A program made the translations under genes and the position numbers. This document shows, one piece after another, positions 26,263 through 36,551 of a stretch of 64,000 nucleotides of DNA. The notes beneath the pieces are model-generated. The model ran no database searches, was not told the origin of the DNA, and saw nothing but the letters and a program-made list of their open reading frames with translations. Source of the stretch: an uncultured Chelatococcus sp. (GTDB taxonomy: Bacteria; Pseudomonadota; Alphaproteobacteria; Rhizobiales; Beijerinckiaceae); the NCBI GenBank assembly GCA_937863995.1, contig CALMIK010000078.1, forward strand, positions 1-64,000, given 5' to 3'. Position 1 is the stretch's first letter. Every line of letters begins with the position of its first letter.

Positions 26263-27258
26263 ATGGTACGTATTGCCGTCCTCGGCGCGGGGCGCATCGG
26301 CAAAATCCATGCCCGAAACATCGCGGCAAGTCCGCAGGCGACGCTCGTCGCGATAGCCGATCCGTTCGGGACCGCGGCAGCGGAGCTGGCGGCGCAATTG
26401 TCCGCAGAGCCCTCGAGCGATCCGCTGGCCGCGATCGAGCGCGCGGATATCGACGCGGTCGTGATCGGCACGCCCACCGATACGCACGTCGACCTGCTGT
26501 TGCACGCCGTTCGTCACGGCAAGGCCGTGCTGTGCGAGAAACCGATCGACCTCGATCTCGCCCGCGTGGACGATGCGGTGGCGGAGATTTCCCGGCTGAA
26601 CGGCCGTGTGATGCTCGCCTTCAACCGCCGGTTCGATCCGAGCAGCCGGGAACTGCGCCGGGCTATCGACGCCGGCGATATCGGCGAGGTGCGGCAGGTC
26701 ATCATATCGAGCCGCGATCCGGGTGCGCCGCCCGCCGGCTACCTGCGGTCGTCCGGCGGCATTTTTCGCGACATGACGATCCATGATTTCGACATGGCCC
26801 GCTGGCTTCTGGGCGAGGAGCCGGTGGAGGTCGCGGCCATCGGCAGCCGCGTCGTCGACCCGGCGTTGATGGCCGAGGTCGACGATTACGATACGGTGAT
26901 GGTGCTGCTGCGCACCGCCTCGGGCCGCCAGTGCCACATCAACAACTGCCGCGAGGCGGTTTACGGCTACGACCAGCGCTTCGAGATATTCGGCTCGCAG
27001 GGCGCGCTGTTTAACGACAACCTGCGCCCGACGACCGTGCGGCACTGGACGCGCGACACGACCGACGCGCGGCAACCGCTGCTGAATTTCTTCCTCGATC
27101 GCTACGCCGACGCCTACCGGGCCGAGATGGACGCCTTCATCGATGCCGTCGCCAGCCATACGCCATTCCCTGTGACCCCCCACGACGGCCGGCAGGCGCT
27201 GTTGCTCGCGGACAGGGCGCTTCAATCCCTGCTGACCGGCAAGACCGTCGCTGTCTGA
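26263..27258 (+). CDS. iolG: Inositol 2-dehydrogenase IolG/IdhA
   Basis: A 331-aa Gfo/Idh/MocA enzyme that oxidises myo-inositol to 2-keto-myo-inositol with NAD. It closely resembles rhizobial IdhA: AVLGAGRIGKIHARNI, IGTPTDTHVDLL, CEKPIDLDLARVDD, FNRRFDPSSRELR, SSGGIFRDMTIHDFDMARWL (catalytic Asp/His), and YGYDQRFEIFGSQGAL. It starts at 26263 after GGGGAGAAG. A 114-bp gap separates it from the upstream hydroxyacid dehydrogenase; the second Gfo/Idh follows 13 bp later. It opens the inositol route whose later enzymes IolE and IolD are encoded on the opposite strand. Confidence 0.92.
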   Translation: MVRIAVLGAGRIGKIHARNIAASPQATLVAIADPFGTAAAELAAQLSAEPSSDPLAAIERADIDAVVIGTPTDTHVDLLLHAVRHGKAVLCEKPIDLDLARVDDAVAEISRLNGRVMLAFNRRFDPSSRELRRAIDAGDIGEVRQVIISSRDPGAPPAGYLRSSGGIFRDMTIHDFDMARWLLGEEPVEVAAIGSRVVDPALMAEVDDYDTVMVLLRTASGRQCHINNCREAVYGYDQRFEIFGSQGALFNDNLRPTTVRHWTRDTTDARQPLLNFFLDRYADAYRAEMDAFIDAVASHTPFPVTPHDGRQALLLADRALQSLLTGKTVAV

Positions 27259-27271
27259 GAAGGAAAACATC

Positions 27272-28426
27272 ATGGGTTCTGAAACCGGGCGTCCCCATAT
27301 CGGCGTCGGCATCATCGGCACGGGCTTCATGGGCAAGGCGCACGCCTTTGCTTACAATTCGGTCGCGGCCTATTTCCCCGAGACGGCGGTGCCGGTGCTC
27401 GAAGTCGTGGCGGATGTCAACGGCGCGGCCGCCGAGGCAGCGAAGGCGCAGTTCGGCTTCCGCCGGGCGACGACGGACTGGCGCGATCTCGTCGCCGATC
27501 CCGCTGTCGCCATCGTCTCCATCACCGCGCCCAACGCGCTCCATCGGGAAATCGCGCTGGCGGCCGCGCAGGCGGGCAAGCACATCCACTGCGAGAAGCC
27601 GATAGCACCGGATGCCCGGGCGGCGCTCGACATGGTCGAGGCGGCGACGGCGGCGGGCGTCGTGACGCAGGCTGGCTTCAACTACCTGCAGAATCCGCTC
27701 ATCAAGCTGGCGCGCGACATGATCGCGGCCGGAGAGCTGGGCGAGATCACCTCGTTCCGCGGCATCCACGCCGAGGACTACATGGCCGACCCGCAGGCGC
27801 CGTGGACATGGCGTCTCGATCCTGCCGGCGGCGGCGGGGTCATCGCCGATCTCGGCAGCCATATCATCGCCATGGCCAGGTTCCTGCTCGGCGATATCAC
27901 CCATGTGAACGCCGACCTGGAAACGGCAATCGCCAGTCGCCCCGTGGCGCCGGGCTCGGCGGAGCGCCGGGCGGTGGAAGTCGACGACATCGCCCGCGTC
28001 GCCTTGCGTTTCGCGCGAGGCTGCAGCGGCCACATCGAGGCCAACTGGCTGGCGACGGGGCGCAAGATGCACCTTGCCTTCGAGGTCGCCGGCGACAAGG
28101 GATCGCTCGTCTTCACCCAGGAGCGGTTCAACGAGCTGCATTTCTACCGGGCGGGCGGCGACGCGCGCCACGCCGGCTTCACGCGCATCGAGGCCGGACC
28201 GCAGCATGCGCCTTACGGTCATTTCTGCGTCGCACCCGGCCACCAGCTCGGCTTCAACGATCTCAAGGTGATCGAGACGGCGACGTTCCTGCAGGCCATC
28301 GCCGGCAAGGGTGATGGCAAGGGTGACGGGCTGGGACCAGACTTCCGCGAGGCCTGGGAGATCCAGAAGGTGATCGACACCGCTATCCGCTCCGCCGCCG
28401 AGCGGTCGTGGCTGGCGGTTTCCTGA
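27272..28426 (+). CDS. Gfo/Idh/MocA family oxidoreductase
   Basis: A 384-aa NAD(P)-dependent dehydrogenase: GIIGTGFMGKAHAFAYNS at the N-terminus, CEKPIAPD, and GGVIADLGSHIIAMARFL in the substrate domain. It is longer than IolG and probably acts on a different stereoisomer (for example scyllo-inositol or an inosamine-derived ketone), as paralogous Gfo/Idh enzymes do in other inositol clusters. It is translated together with iolG (13-bp gap) and the dehydratase (14-bp gap). The specificity is not readable from sequence. Confidence 0.87.
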   Translation: MGSETGRPHIGVGIIGTGFMGKAHAFAYNSVAAYFPETAVPVLEVVADVNGAAAEAAKAQFGFRRATTDWRDLVADPAVAIVSITAPNALHREIALAAAQAGKHIHCEKPIAPDARAALDMVEAATAAGVVTQAGFNYLQNPLIKLARDMIAAGELGEITSFRGIHAEDYMADPQAPWTWRLDPAGGGGVIADLGSHIIAMARFLLGDITHVNADLETAIASRPVAPGSAERRAVEVDDIARVALRFARGCSGHIEANWLATGRKMHLAFEVAGDKGSLVFTQERFNELHFYRAGGDARHAGFTRIEAGPQHAPYGHFCVAPGHQLGFNDLKVIETATFLQAIAGKGDGKGDGLGPDFREAWEIQKVIDTAIRSAAERSWLAVS

Positions 28427-28440
28427 AAGGTGGCCGAGAG

Positions 28441-30189
<1,749 letters not shown>

Positions 30190-30223
30190 CCGCCCGGCGG
30201 GCGTCGGAAGGGCAGGCGGAATG

Positions 30224-30266
30224 AAAATAAAGATTGCGATATTAATTTATGCGCAATTTTTATTGC
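30224..30266. promoter_or_regulatory. Tandem operator pair upstream of the second ABC operon
   Basis: 30224-30237 (AAAAT-AAAG-ATTGC, 8 of 10) and 30253-30266 (GCAAT-TTTT-ATTGC, perfect palindrome), centres 29 bp apart. An ATTAAT at 30241-30246 occupies the same place between the sites as the -10 at 22611-22616. The binding-protein gene starts 177 bp downstream. Confidence 0.72.
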
Positions 30267-30442
30267 GAGAAAAGGCGGGTTTCAGGTAAGGTCATGATGT
30301 CGGCCGCGCAGGAGCGCAATGTCGGAGACACAATGTTCGGAAGCGGGGCTTTCGGATTTGAGAGCGGAGAGCGGGAAAGATCCCGCGCCGCGCGGGGCAG
30401 CAGCTACCCCAACGACAATAATAGAATGATAACCGGGAGGAA

Positions 30443-31381
30443 ATGATGATGATGAAGAAGCTGTTGCTGAGCGTCGCAATCACCGCGCTGTCGGCAGGTG
30501 TCGCACAGGCGAAGAACATTGGCCTCGCCATGTCGTTGTTCGACGACAATTTCCTGACGGTGCTGCGCCACAACATTCAGGACCATGCCAAGACCCTCGA
30601 CGGCGTCAACGTGCAGGCTGAAGATGCACAGAGCGATATCTCCCGGCAGCAAAGCCAGGTCGAGAATTTTATCGCCTCCGGCGTTGACGGCATCATCATC
30701 ATGCTCGTCGACGCGGATTCCGGTCCGGCTATCTCTGCTACGGCTGCGCGGGCGGGCGTGCCCCTCGTGTTCGTCAACATGGCGCCGACGGGCATCGACA
30801 AACTGCCGCCCAATCAGGCGTGGATTGGGTCGGACGAAATCCAGGCCGGCACGCTGCAGGCGCAGGAGGTTTGCCGGCGGCTCGGCGGCAAGGGCGACGC
30901 CGTCATTCTCATGGGGCAGCTCGGAACGACGGGGCAGCGCGGACGCACCAAGGCGGTGCACGACGTGCTGGCCACGGATGAATGCAAGGGCATCAAGATT
31001 CTGGATGAACAGTCCGGCAACTGGATGCGCACGCCGGGCATCGACATCACGACGAACTGGATCACGTCCGGGCTGAAGCCCGCCGCGGTGATCGCCAACA
31101 ACGACGAGATGGCGCTGGGCGCGATCCAGGCGCTGAAGGGCGCCCGCGTCCCTCTGGAAAGCGTCGTGATCGCGGGTGTCGACGCGACACGCGACGGCCT
31201 TCTCGCCGTCCAGAACGGCGAGCTCGACCTGACGGTTTTTCAGAATGCCCGCCAGCAGGGCATCAGCGCCCTCGACGCCGTGCTCAAGCTCGCCAATGGC
31301 GAAAGCGTCGAACGGGAAAATTTCATCCCATTTGAACTCGTGACGTCCGACAACCTGCAGGACTACCTCAAGCGCAACTAG
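30443..31381 (+). CDS. MocB-like inositol/rhizopine ABC transporter substrate-binding protein
   Basis: A 312-aa periplasmic binding protein with signal peptide (MMMMKKLLLSVAITALSAGV, cleavage after AQA) and Peripla_BP_4 fold: IGLAMSLFDDNFLTVLR, SRQQSQVENFIASGVDGI, AVIANNDEMALGAIQALK, IPFELVTSDN. The start lies in a run of four ATG codons after GGGAGG. It is a same-length paralogue of the orphan protein at 3875-4813. ATPase and permease genes follow, so this is a complete RbsBAC-type importer. Family resemblance to rhizobial MocB/IbpA and the tandem operator upstream suggest inositol, inosamine or rhizopine as ligand. Confidence 0.9.
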   Translation: MMMMKKLLLSVAITALSAGVAQAKNIGLAMSLFDDNFLTVLRHNIQDHAKTLDGVNVQAEDAQSDISRQQSQVENFIASGVDGIIIMLVDADSGPAISATAARAGVPLVFVNMAPTGIDKLPPNQAWIGSDEIQAGTLQAQEVCRRLGGKGDAVILMGQLGTTGQRGRTKAVHDVLATDECKGIKILDEQSGNWMRTPGIDITTNWITSGLKPAAVIANNDEMALGAIQALKGARVPLESVVIAGVDATRDGLLAVQNGELDLTVFQNARQQGISALDAVLKLANGESVERENFIPFELVTSDNLQDYLKRN

Positions 31382-31387
31382 AGCACG

Positions 31388-31417
31388 TTTCGATCAAATG
31401 AAATCGTTTGATCGAAA
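31388..31417. repeat. Intergenic palindrome 1 between binding protein and ATPase genes
   Basis: A perfect 11-bp inverted repeat (TTTCGATCAAA 31388-31398 / TTTGATCGAAA 31407-31417). It begins 7 bp after the stop of the binding-protein gene and may stabilise its mRNA or attenuate read-through. Confidence 0.65.
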
Positions 31418-31426
31418 AGGAGCGTC

Positions 31427-31469
31427 TTAAAGCATTTCGATGTTTCGTTGAAACGCAAAAATGCTTTAA
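31427..31469. repeat. Intergenic palindrome 2
   Basis: 11-bp arms TTAAAGCATTT (31427-31437) / AAATGCTTTAA (31459-31469) with an inner GTTTC/GAAAC hairpin. The inner part resembles the loop of the palindrome at 3737-3781. Confidence 0.65.
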
Positions 31470-31495
31470 CTCGCTGAATTGACGCGTTTTTTTAC

Positions 31496-31530
31496 GCAAA
31501 GCGGTATCCGCTTTGCTTGAAAGCGCTTTA
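31496..31530. repeat. Dispersed palindromic repeat, copy A
   Basis: Contains GCAAAGCGG (31496-31504) / CCGCTTTGC (31508-31516) and continues to CGCTTTA. A nearly identical copy in inverse orientation occurs at 48184-48217. The rest of the gap, up to the ATPase start at 31772, shows no other feature. Confidence 0.65.
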
Positions 31531-31771
31531 AAATAAAGGAGTTGAATCCCTTCATTTTGGGCACGGTGAAGGGATTTCGCGGCATCCGTCGATCCGACCT
31601 GATCGTCAAACGCCTCGGACCACCACCTCGGACCACTGTGCTGCGAGCAAGTTCCGGTTGACCGCAGGAAACCGTCCGACCGAGAATAATACGATAAAAA
31701 TCAATAATATAAAGAATGCGGAGCCGTGTTCTCCAAGCCGGGTCCGTGCTTCAGGCGAGAGGAAGCAGTCC

Positions 31772-33307
31772 ATGATTTCGGAAAGAACGCTGGAAGCGGT
31801 GAGAACCTATACCCGGGGCAAGGGAGACGATCTACTGGTCGTCGAGGGCATCCGGAAGGAATTTCCGGGCGTCGTGGCGCTCGACGACGTGCAGTTCAAG
31901 CTGCGGCGCGGCTCCGTACATGCGCTGATGGGCGAGAACGGCGCCGGAAAATCGACGCTGATGAAGATCATCTCCGGCATTTACCAGCCGGACCGGGGCC
32001 GCATTACCCTGCGAGGGGAAGATGTCACGCTCGACTCGCCGCTGGCGGCGCTCGAACACGGCATTGCCATGATCCATCAGGAGCTCAACCTGATGCAGTT
32101 TATGACGGTCGCGGAAAATATCTGGATTCGCCGCGAGCCGAAGAACCGGTTCGGACTGATCGACCACGGCCGCATGACCCGCATGACCCGCGAGTTGTTC
32201 GAGCGGCTTCATATCAATATCGACCCCGACGTGGAGGTCCGCAAGCTGTCGGTCGCGGCGCGGCAGATGGTGGAGATCGCCAAGGCCGTCAGCTACGAGA
32301 GCGACGTGCTCATCATGGACGAGCCCACCAGCGCCCTGACGGAAACCGAGGTCGAGCACCTGTTCGACATCATCCGCAAGCTGCGCGGACAGGGAAAGGG
32401 CATCGTCTACATCACGCACAAGATGAACGAGCTGTTCGAGATCGCGGACGAGTTCTCGGTCTTTCGTGACGGCGCCTATGTGGCGACGCACGACAGCGCC
32501 GACGTCACGCGCGACGACATCATCAAGATGATGGTCGGGCGCGAGATCACCGACATGTTTCCCAAGGAAGCCGCCGAGATCGGCGATACCGTGCTTTCGG
32601 TGAACGGGCTGACGCTCGATGGCGTGTTTCATGACATCAGCTTCGACGTGCGAGCGGGGGAGATCCTCGGCGTTGCGGGCCTTGTCGGCTCGGGCCGCTC
32701 CAACGTGGCGGAGGCCCTGTTCGGCGTTACGCCGGCGACGTCCGGCAGCATTCGTATCAGAGGCAGGGAGACGGCCATCCGCAGCCCGCGCGACGCGATG
32801 CGCAACGGCATGGCCTTTCTCACGGAGGATCGCAAGGAAACCGGCTGCTTCCTGATCCTCAGCGTGCTCGAGAACATGCAGATCGCGGCCCTGCACAACG
32901 CGCATGTGCGCGGCGGCTTCGTCGATCAGACGGGCATCAACCGTCTCTGCGAGGAGATGAAGGACGTCCTGCGGATCAAGACGCCGGGTCTCCATGAGCG
33001 CATCGAGAACCTGTCCGGCGGCAACCAGCAGAAGGCGCTGATCGCCCGGTGGCTGCTGATCAAGCCCTCCATCCTTATTCTCGACGAACCAACGCGCGGT
33101 ATCGACGTCGGCGCGAAGGCGGAGATTCACCGCCTTATCAGCCGGCTAGCGGGCCAGGGCGTCGCCATCATCATGATCAGCTCGGAGTTGCCGGAGGTGC
33201 TCGGCATGTCGGATCGCATCCTGGTGATGCATGCCGGACGCGCGACGGGGATCATCGACCGCGACGAGGCCGATCAGGTCAGGATCATGGAACTGGCGGC
33301 CAAATAG
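31772..33307 (+). CDS. Sugar ABC transporter ATP-binding protein (RbsA type)
   Basis: A 511-aa double ATPase. First domain: Walker [11 protein letters not shown]-loop MIHQELNLM, Walker [11 protein letters not shown]. Second domain: degenerate Walker [37 protein letters not shown]. The ATG at 31772 follows GAGAGGAAG; the upstream in-frame extension to 31658 is AT-rich and unlike the family. It powers the importer formed with the binding protein at 30443 and the permease at 33410. The 390-bp gap before it is filled with palindromes. Confidence 0.92.
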   Translation: MISERTLEAVRTYTRGKGDDLLVVEGIRKEFPGVVALDDVQFKLRRGSVHALMGENGAGKSTLMKIISGIYQPDRGRITLRGEDVTLDSPLAALEHGIAMIHQELNLMQFMTVAENIWIRREPKNRFGLIDHGRMTRMTRELFERLHINIDPDVEVRKLSVAARQMVEIAKAVSYESDVLIMDEPTSALTETEVEHLFDIIRKLRGQGKGIVYITHKMNELFEIADEFSVFRDGAYVATHDSADVTRDDIIKMMVGREITDMFPKEAAEIGDTVLSVNGLTLDGVFHDISFDVRAGEILGVAGLVGSGRSNVAEALFGVTPATSGSIRIRGRETAIRSPRDAMRNGMAFLTEDRKETGCFLILSVLENMQIAALHNAHVRGGFVDQTGINRLCEEMKDVLRIKTPGLHERIENLSGGNQQKALIARWLLIKPSILILDEPTRGIDVGAKAEIHRLISRLAGQGVAIIMISSELPEVLGMSDRILVMHAGRATGIIDRDEADQVRIMELAAK

Positions 33308-33409
33308 CGCCGATGGCCATGAACCCGATTCATCGGCCATTGGCGAAGCCCGCGCGACGCCGCCCAAGAAGCCGAGCTAATAGCACAACAGGCAAAATCA
33401 GGGAGAGAA

Positions 33410-34435
33410 ATGGGAATGTCCATGCAACAGATTGATACGGCCGTCGTGGCCCCGGACCGCTCCCGAAGGCGCTTGCCGCCAGAGCTGAACATCCTGTCCG
33501 TGTTGCTGGGCGTGGCCCTGATCTTCGAGGTACTGGGCTGGATTCTGCAAGGACAGAGCTTTCTGCTGAACCCGCAGCGGCTGACAATCATGATCCTGCA
33601 GGTAAGCGTGATCGGCATCATCGCCGTGGGCGTTACGCAGGTCATCATCACCGGCGGCATCGATCTGTCGTCGGGCTCCGTCGTTGCCATGTCGGCAATG
33701 GTCTCGATGAGTTTCGCGCAGATCGCCACCGACCGTGCGATCTTTCCGGCGCTCACGGATCTGCCGGCGATCGTGCCCATCGTGATCGGGCTCACCTGCG
33801 GGTTGCTGGCCGGCCTCATCAACGGCGCGCTGATAGCCTACACGGGAATTCCACCGTTCATCGCCACGCTCGGCATGATGGTGACGGCGCGCGGCTTTGC
33901 TAAATGGTATACGAAGGGGCAGCCGATTTCCTTCCCGACATCCGAATTCGCAGCCATCGGCTCCGGGATATGGCCGGTCGTCATCTTTCTCACCGTCGCG
34001 GTGATATTTCATATCTGCCTTCGATATACGCGCTACGGCAAGTTCACCTATGCGATCGGCGCCAACCTGCAGGCGGCGCGCGTGTCCGGAATCAACGTCA
34101 AGGCCCATCTGGTCAAGGTCTACGCCGTTGCCGGGCTGCTCGCGGGGCTCGCGGGCATCGTCACGGCGGCGCGCGCCCAAACAGCGCAGGCGGGTATGGG
34201 CATGATGTACGAGCTCGACGCCATCGCGGCAGCCGTCATCGGCGGCACGTCGCTTGCGGGGGGCGCAGGGCGCATTACTGGCACGGTGATCGGCACGCTG
34301 ATCCTGGGCCTCATGACGTCGGGCTTCACCTTCCTTCGAATCGACGCCTACTATCAAGAGATCGTCAAGGGCATCATTATCGTGGCGGCTGTCGTCGCGG
34401 ACGTCCACCGTCAGAAGAAACGCTCGAAGGCTTGA
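33410..34435 (+). CDS. Sugar ABC transporter permease (RbsC type)
   Basis: A 341-aa BPD_transp_2 permease with about ten hydrophobic segments: IIAVGVTQVIITGGIDLSSG, PPFIATLGMMVTARG and AAAVIGGTSLAGGAGRITG are typical. An N-terminal cytoplasmic arm of about 25 residues is rich in arginine. It forms the membrane part of the MocB-like importer. It starts 102 bp after the ATPase stop, following GGGAGAG, and ends the operon. Confidence 0.92.
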   Translation: MGMSMQQIDTAVVAPDRSRRRLPPELNILSVLLGVALIFEVLGWILQGQSFLLNPQRLTIMILQVSVIGIIAVGVTQVIITGGIDLSSGSVVAMSAMVSMSFAQIATDRAIFPALTDLPAIVPIVIGLTCGLLAGLINGALIAYTGIPPFIATLGMMVTARGFAKWYTKGQPISFPTSEFAAIGSGIWPVVIFLTVAVIFHICLRYTRYGKFTYAIGANLQAARVSGINVKAHLVKVYAVAGLLAGLAGIVTAARAQTAQAGMGMMYELDAIAAAVIGGTSLAGGAGRITGTVIGTLILGLMTSGFTFLRIDAYYQEIVKGIIIVAAVVADVHRQKKRSKA

Positions 34436-34748
34436 CAAGTCCGGCCTGGGCAGCGGCCTTCCGGAGCGACAAGCGAGGAGGTGCGCTGCCCGACATAGTC
34501 TATTAACACCTTGTCGCGGGCGATATGTTCCTGCGGCATGGTCGGAGATAGTCGGCGCGCTAAACCGCGGAGCAGTTGCGGAAACGGCTGTAGCGGCCAT
34601 CATGACAAATAAACGGCGCGCCGTCGCGCGGTGCGATATTGGCGAGCGGCGGGTGCCGTTCGCTGATGGTTGATGCGATCCGTCGGCTACCCTATGTTTA
34701 TCCGCGCCGAGGTATGATACCCCTATCAAGGATAACTGAGGGTATCAC
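34436..34748. other. Intergenic region with inverted repeat at the ATPase start
   Basis: A 313-bp region without a gene. The only structure I see is TGATACCC (34715-34722) / GGGTATCA (34740-34747), an 8-bp inverted repeat whose right arm overlaps the ribosome site (GAGGG) and ends 1 bp before the ATG at 34749. It could be an autoregulatory operator or an RNA hairpin limiting translation. Confidence 0.5.
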
Positions 34749-35861
34749 ATGAGCGACTTTATCGTTCCAAGGCCGGAAATGGCGCTCCGGATCGCGGACA
34801 TGCTTGTTCCCGATCCGATCTTGGGCTCGCTGTCGGGCCTGTTTCTTGCCGCGCCCCGCCGGACAGGGAAGAGCACATTCCTGCGCCGGGATCTCGCGCC
34901 ACTGCTTCGGCAACGGGGCAAGACCGTGCTCTATGTGGACCTTTGGGCGGACCGTTCCGTGGACCCGGCGAAGCTGATCGCCGATTGCATCAAAGCCAGC
35001 ATAGAGGAACATGCCGCCCCCATCCAGCGATTCCGGAAGTCATTGCCGGTGGACAAGCTTGGGGCGCTGGGCTTTTCGATCAGCTTCAAGACGCCGGCGG
35101 AATTCTCGGGAACGCCGTCGGATGCGATGCAGCTTCTGGTCGCCGCGACGGGACAGGATGTCGTGTTGATCGTCGACGAGGCACAGCAGACGCTCGAAAC
35201 GAAAGCCGGGCTGGATGCGATGTTCGCACTGAAGGCGGCGCGGGACGCGGTCAACCAGGGGCAGGGGGAGCATCGCCTCTATCTGATCATGACCGGATCG
35301 CATCGCGACAAGCTCGCGGCACTGGTCTATGACCAGAAATCGCCGTTCTTCGGCGCTCATGTCAGGGATTTCCCGCCGCTCGGCCGGGAATACTCCATCG
35401 CCATTGCGGAGCGTATCAACGGGAACCTGGCGGAGCATCTGCATATCGGCGTCGACGAGATGGACAGGGCGTTCGATATCCTCGGGCGAAAGCCCGAGAT
35501 GCTGCTCGATTGCCTGCGTGCACTGGTTCTCGTTGAGGGGAGAGGCCCGGACGCCCTGGAAGATATCGTCATGCGCAAGAAGGCGGAGGTGGAGGCGGCT
35601 CGCCGGGCCGAGATCCTGTCCCTCTCGAAGCTGCAACAGGCGCTGCTGCGCATGCTGGCCGCGGACGGGCAGGCTTTCTCGCCTTTCGCGGCGGCCTCGC
35701 GCGAGCGGCTGAGGGCGGCCAATGGAGGACGCGCGCCGGCGCAGGGCGCAATCCAGAAGGCGCTGGAGGTTCTGCGTGAGAAAGGTTTTGTCTGGCGCCC
35801 CGGCTATGGCGCATATGCTTTGGAAAACGCTGAAATCGCGGGTGCGCTCACGGAAGCGTAA
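34749..35861 (+). CDS. AAA/STAND-like ATP-binding protein of unknown function
   Basis: A 370-aa P-loop protein. Walker A is APRRTGKST (residues 35-43), Walker B VVLIVDEAQQ (around 140-149), and a sensor-like LIMTGSHRDKL follows; the C-terminal about 80 residues look like a winged-helix (QGAIQKALEVLREKGFVW). This layout (ATPase plus winged helix) occurs in ATPases annotated only as ATP-binding protein, some of them in mobile or defence regions. It stands alone between the ABC operon and the barstar-like gene and has an inverted repeat over its start. No partner gene is evident, so I give no function. Confidence 0.75.
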   Translation: MSDFIVPRPEMALRIADMLVPDPILGSLSGLFLAAPRRTGKSTFLRRDLAPLLRQRGKTVLYVDLWADRSVDPAKLIADCIKASIEEHAAPIQRFRKSLPVDKLGALGFSISFKTPAEFSGTPSDAMQLLVAATGQDVVLIVDEAQQTLETKAGLDAMFALKAARDAVNQGQGEHRLYLIMTGSHRDKLAALVYDQKSPFFGAHVRDFPPLGREYSIAIAERINGNLAEHLHIGVDEMDRAFDILGRKPEMLLDCLRALVLVEGRGPDALEDIVMRKKAEVEAARRAEILSLSKLQQALLRMLAADGQAFSPFAAASRERLRAANGGRAPAQGAIQKALEVLREKGFVWRPGYGAYALENAEIAGALTEA

Positions 35862-36070
35862 CGATGGAAGCAGGGGCCTCCGGCTGTGCTCGAAATTGCC
35901 TTCTGGATCGGCATTTACCCCGGCATCGCCGAAACTTTCCGGCGCAGGATTGAGCGTCTGCCCGCCGCACTTGGTCATCCCGACGGCGCGCGTGACGCGG
36001 CCGACGCAGTCACCTTTGCCGATGTCGGTTTATGGCAGCGTGCCGGTCGCCATTCCGCCTTGCATCTGGC
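35862..36070. other. Intergenic stretch with a possible aminotransferase relic
   Basis: The plus frame from 35886 encodes FWIGIYPGIAE, similar to the C-terminal FWIGVYPGLTEEM block of DegT/RfbH-type aminotransferases, but nothing before or after matches. It may be a decayed fragment or chance. Confidence 0.25.
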
Positions 36071-36478
36071 TCACGCGGAGATGAGTTTCAGGGACGCGTG
36101 GCTGGCGAAGATCTCAAGCACGATGTCGAAGAACGTCTGCCCGGACCCGTCCTCGAGCGCCTGCAACTGATCGGTGATCAGTTTCCGGTTGAAATGTTCC
36201 GGCCGGTCGAGTTTCTGCGAAAGCCAGTTGCGCGTGGCATCCAGCCCGAGGTCGTGCCGGCTCTTTTCGATGTTCGTCCAGTGCAGATAAACAAGTCCGG
36301 CGCCCTTCGCCGCGCCATAGGCGCCATACAGCAGGTCATCCAGCGCATCGAGGCTATGGCCGAGCGCCCATTCCTCGTTTGCCATAAACACCCGATTGAT
36401 TTCCGCATAGAAACCCGGGATGTCGTCGAAGTGGGCGGCATCTATGGTCAGATGCACGACATCGCTTGCGTTCGTCAT
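36071..36478 (-). CDS. Barstar-like ribonuclease inhibitor family protein
   Basis: A 135-aa protein resembling the barstar family. The core helix-strand region INRVFMANEEWALGHSLDAL, DDLLYGAYGAAKG and VYLHWTNIEKSRHDLG matches barstar-type inhibitors, in which conserved acidic and aromatic residues block barnase-like RNases. The ATG at 36478 (MTNASDVVHLTID) gives family length; an upstream extension to 36670 is not similar. No adjacent RNase or toxin gene is visible, so it may be an orphan immunity protein or have another role. It lies 73 bp before the stop of dnaE2, on the same strand. Confidence 0.7.
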   Translation of the reverse strand: MTNASDVVHLTIDAAHFDDIPGFYAEINRVFMANEEWALGHSLDALDDLLYGAYGAAKGAGLVYLHWTNIEKSRHDLGLDATRNWLSQKLDRPEHFNRKLITDQLQALEDGSGQTFFDIVLEIFASHASLKLISA

Positions 36479-36551
36479 CGTCGCCTCCAGGCCTTGAGCA
36501 TTGTTTTTCTTGCCGCGTCGTCTCAAGGCTTGCCCGGGCGCGCAGGCCACC

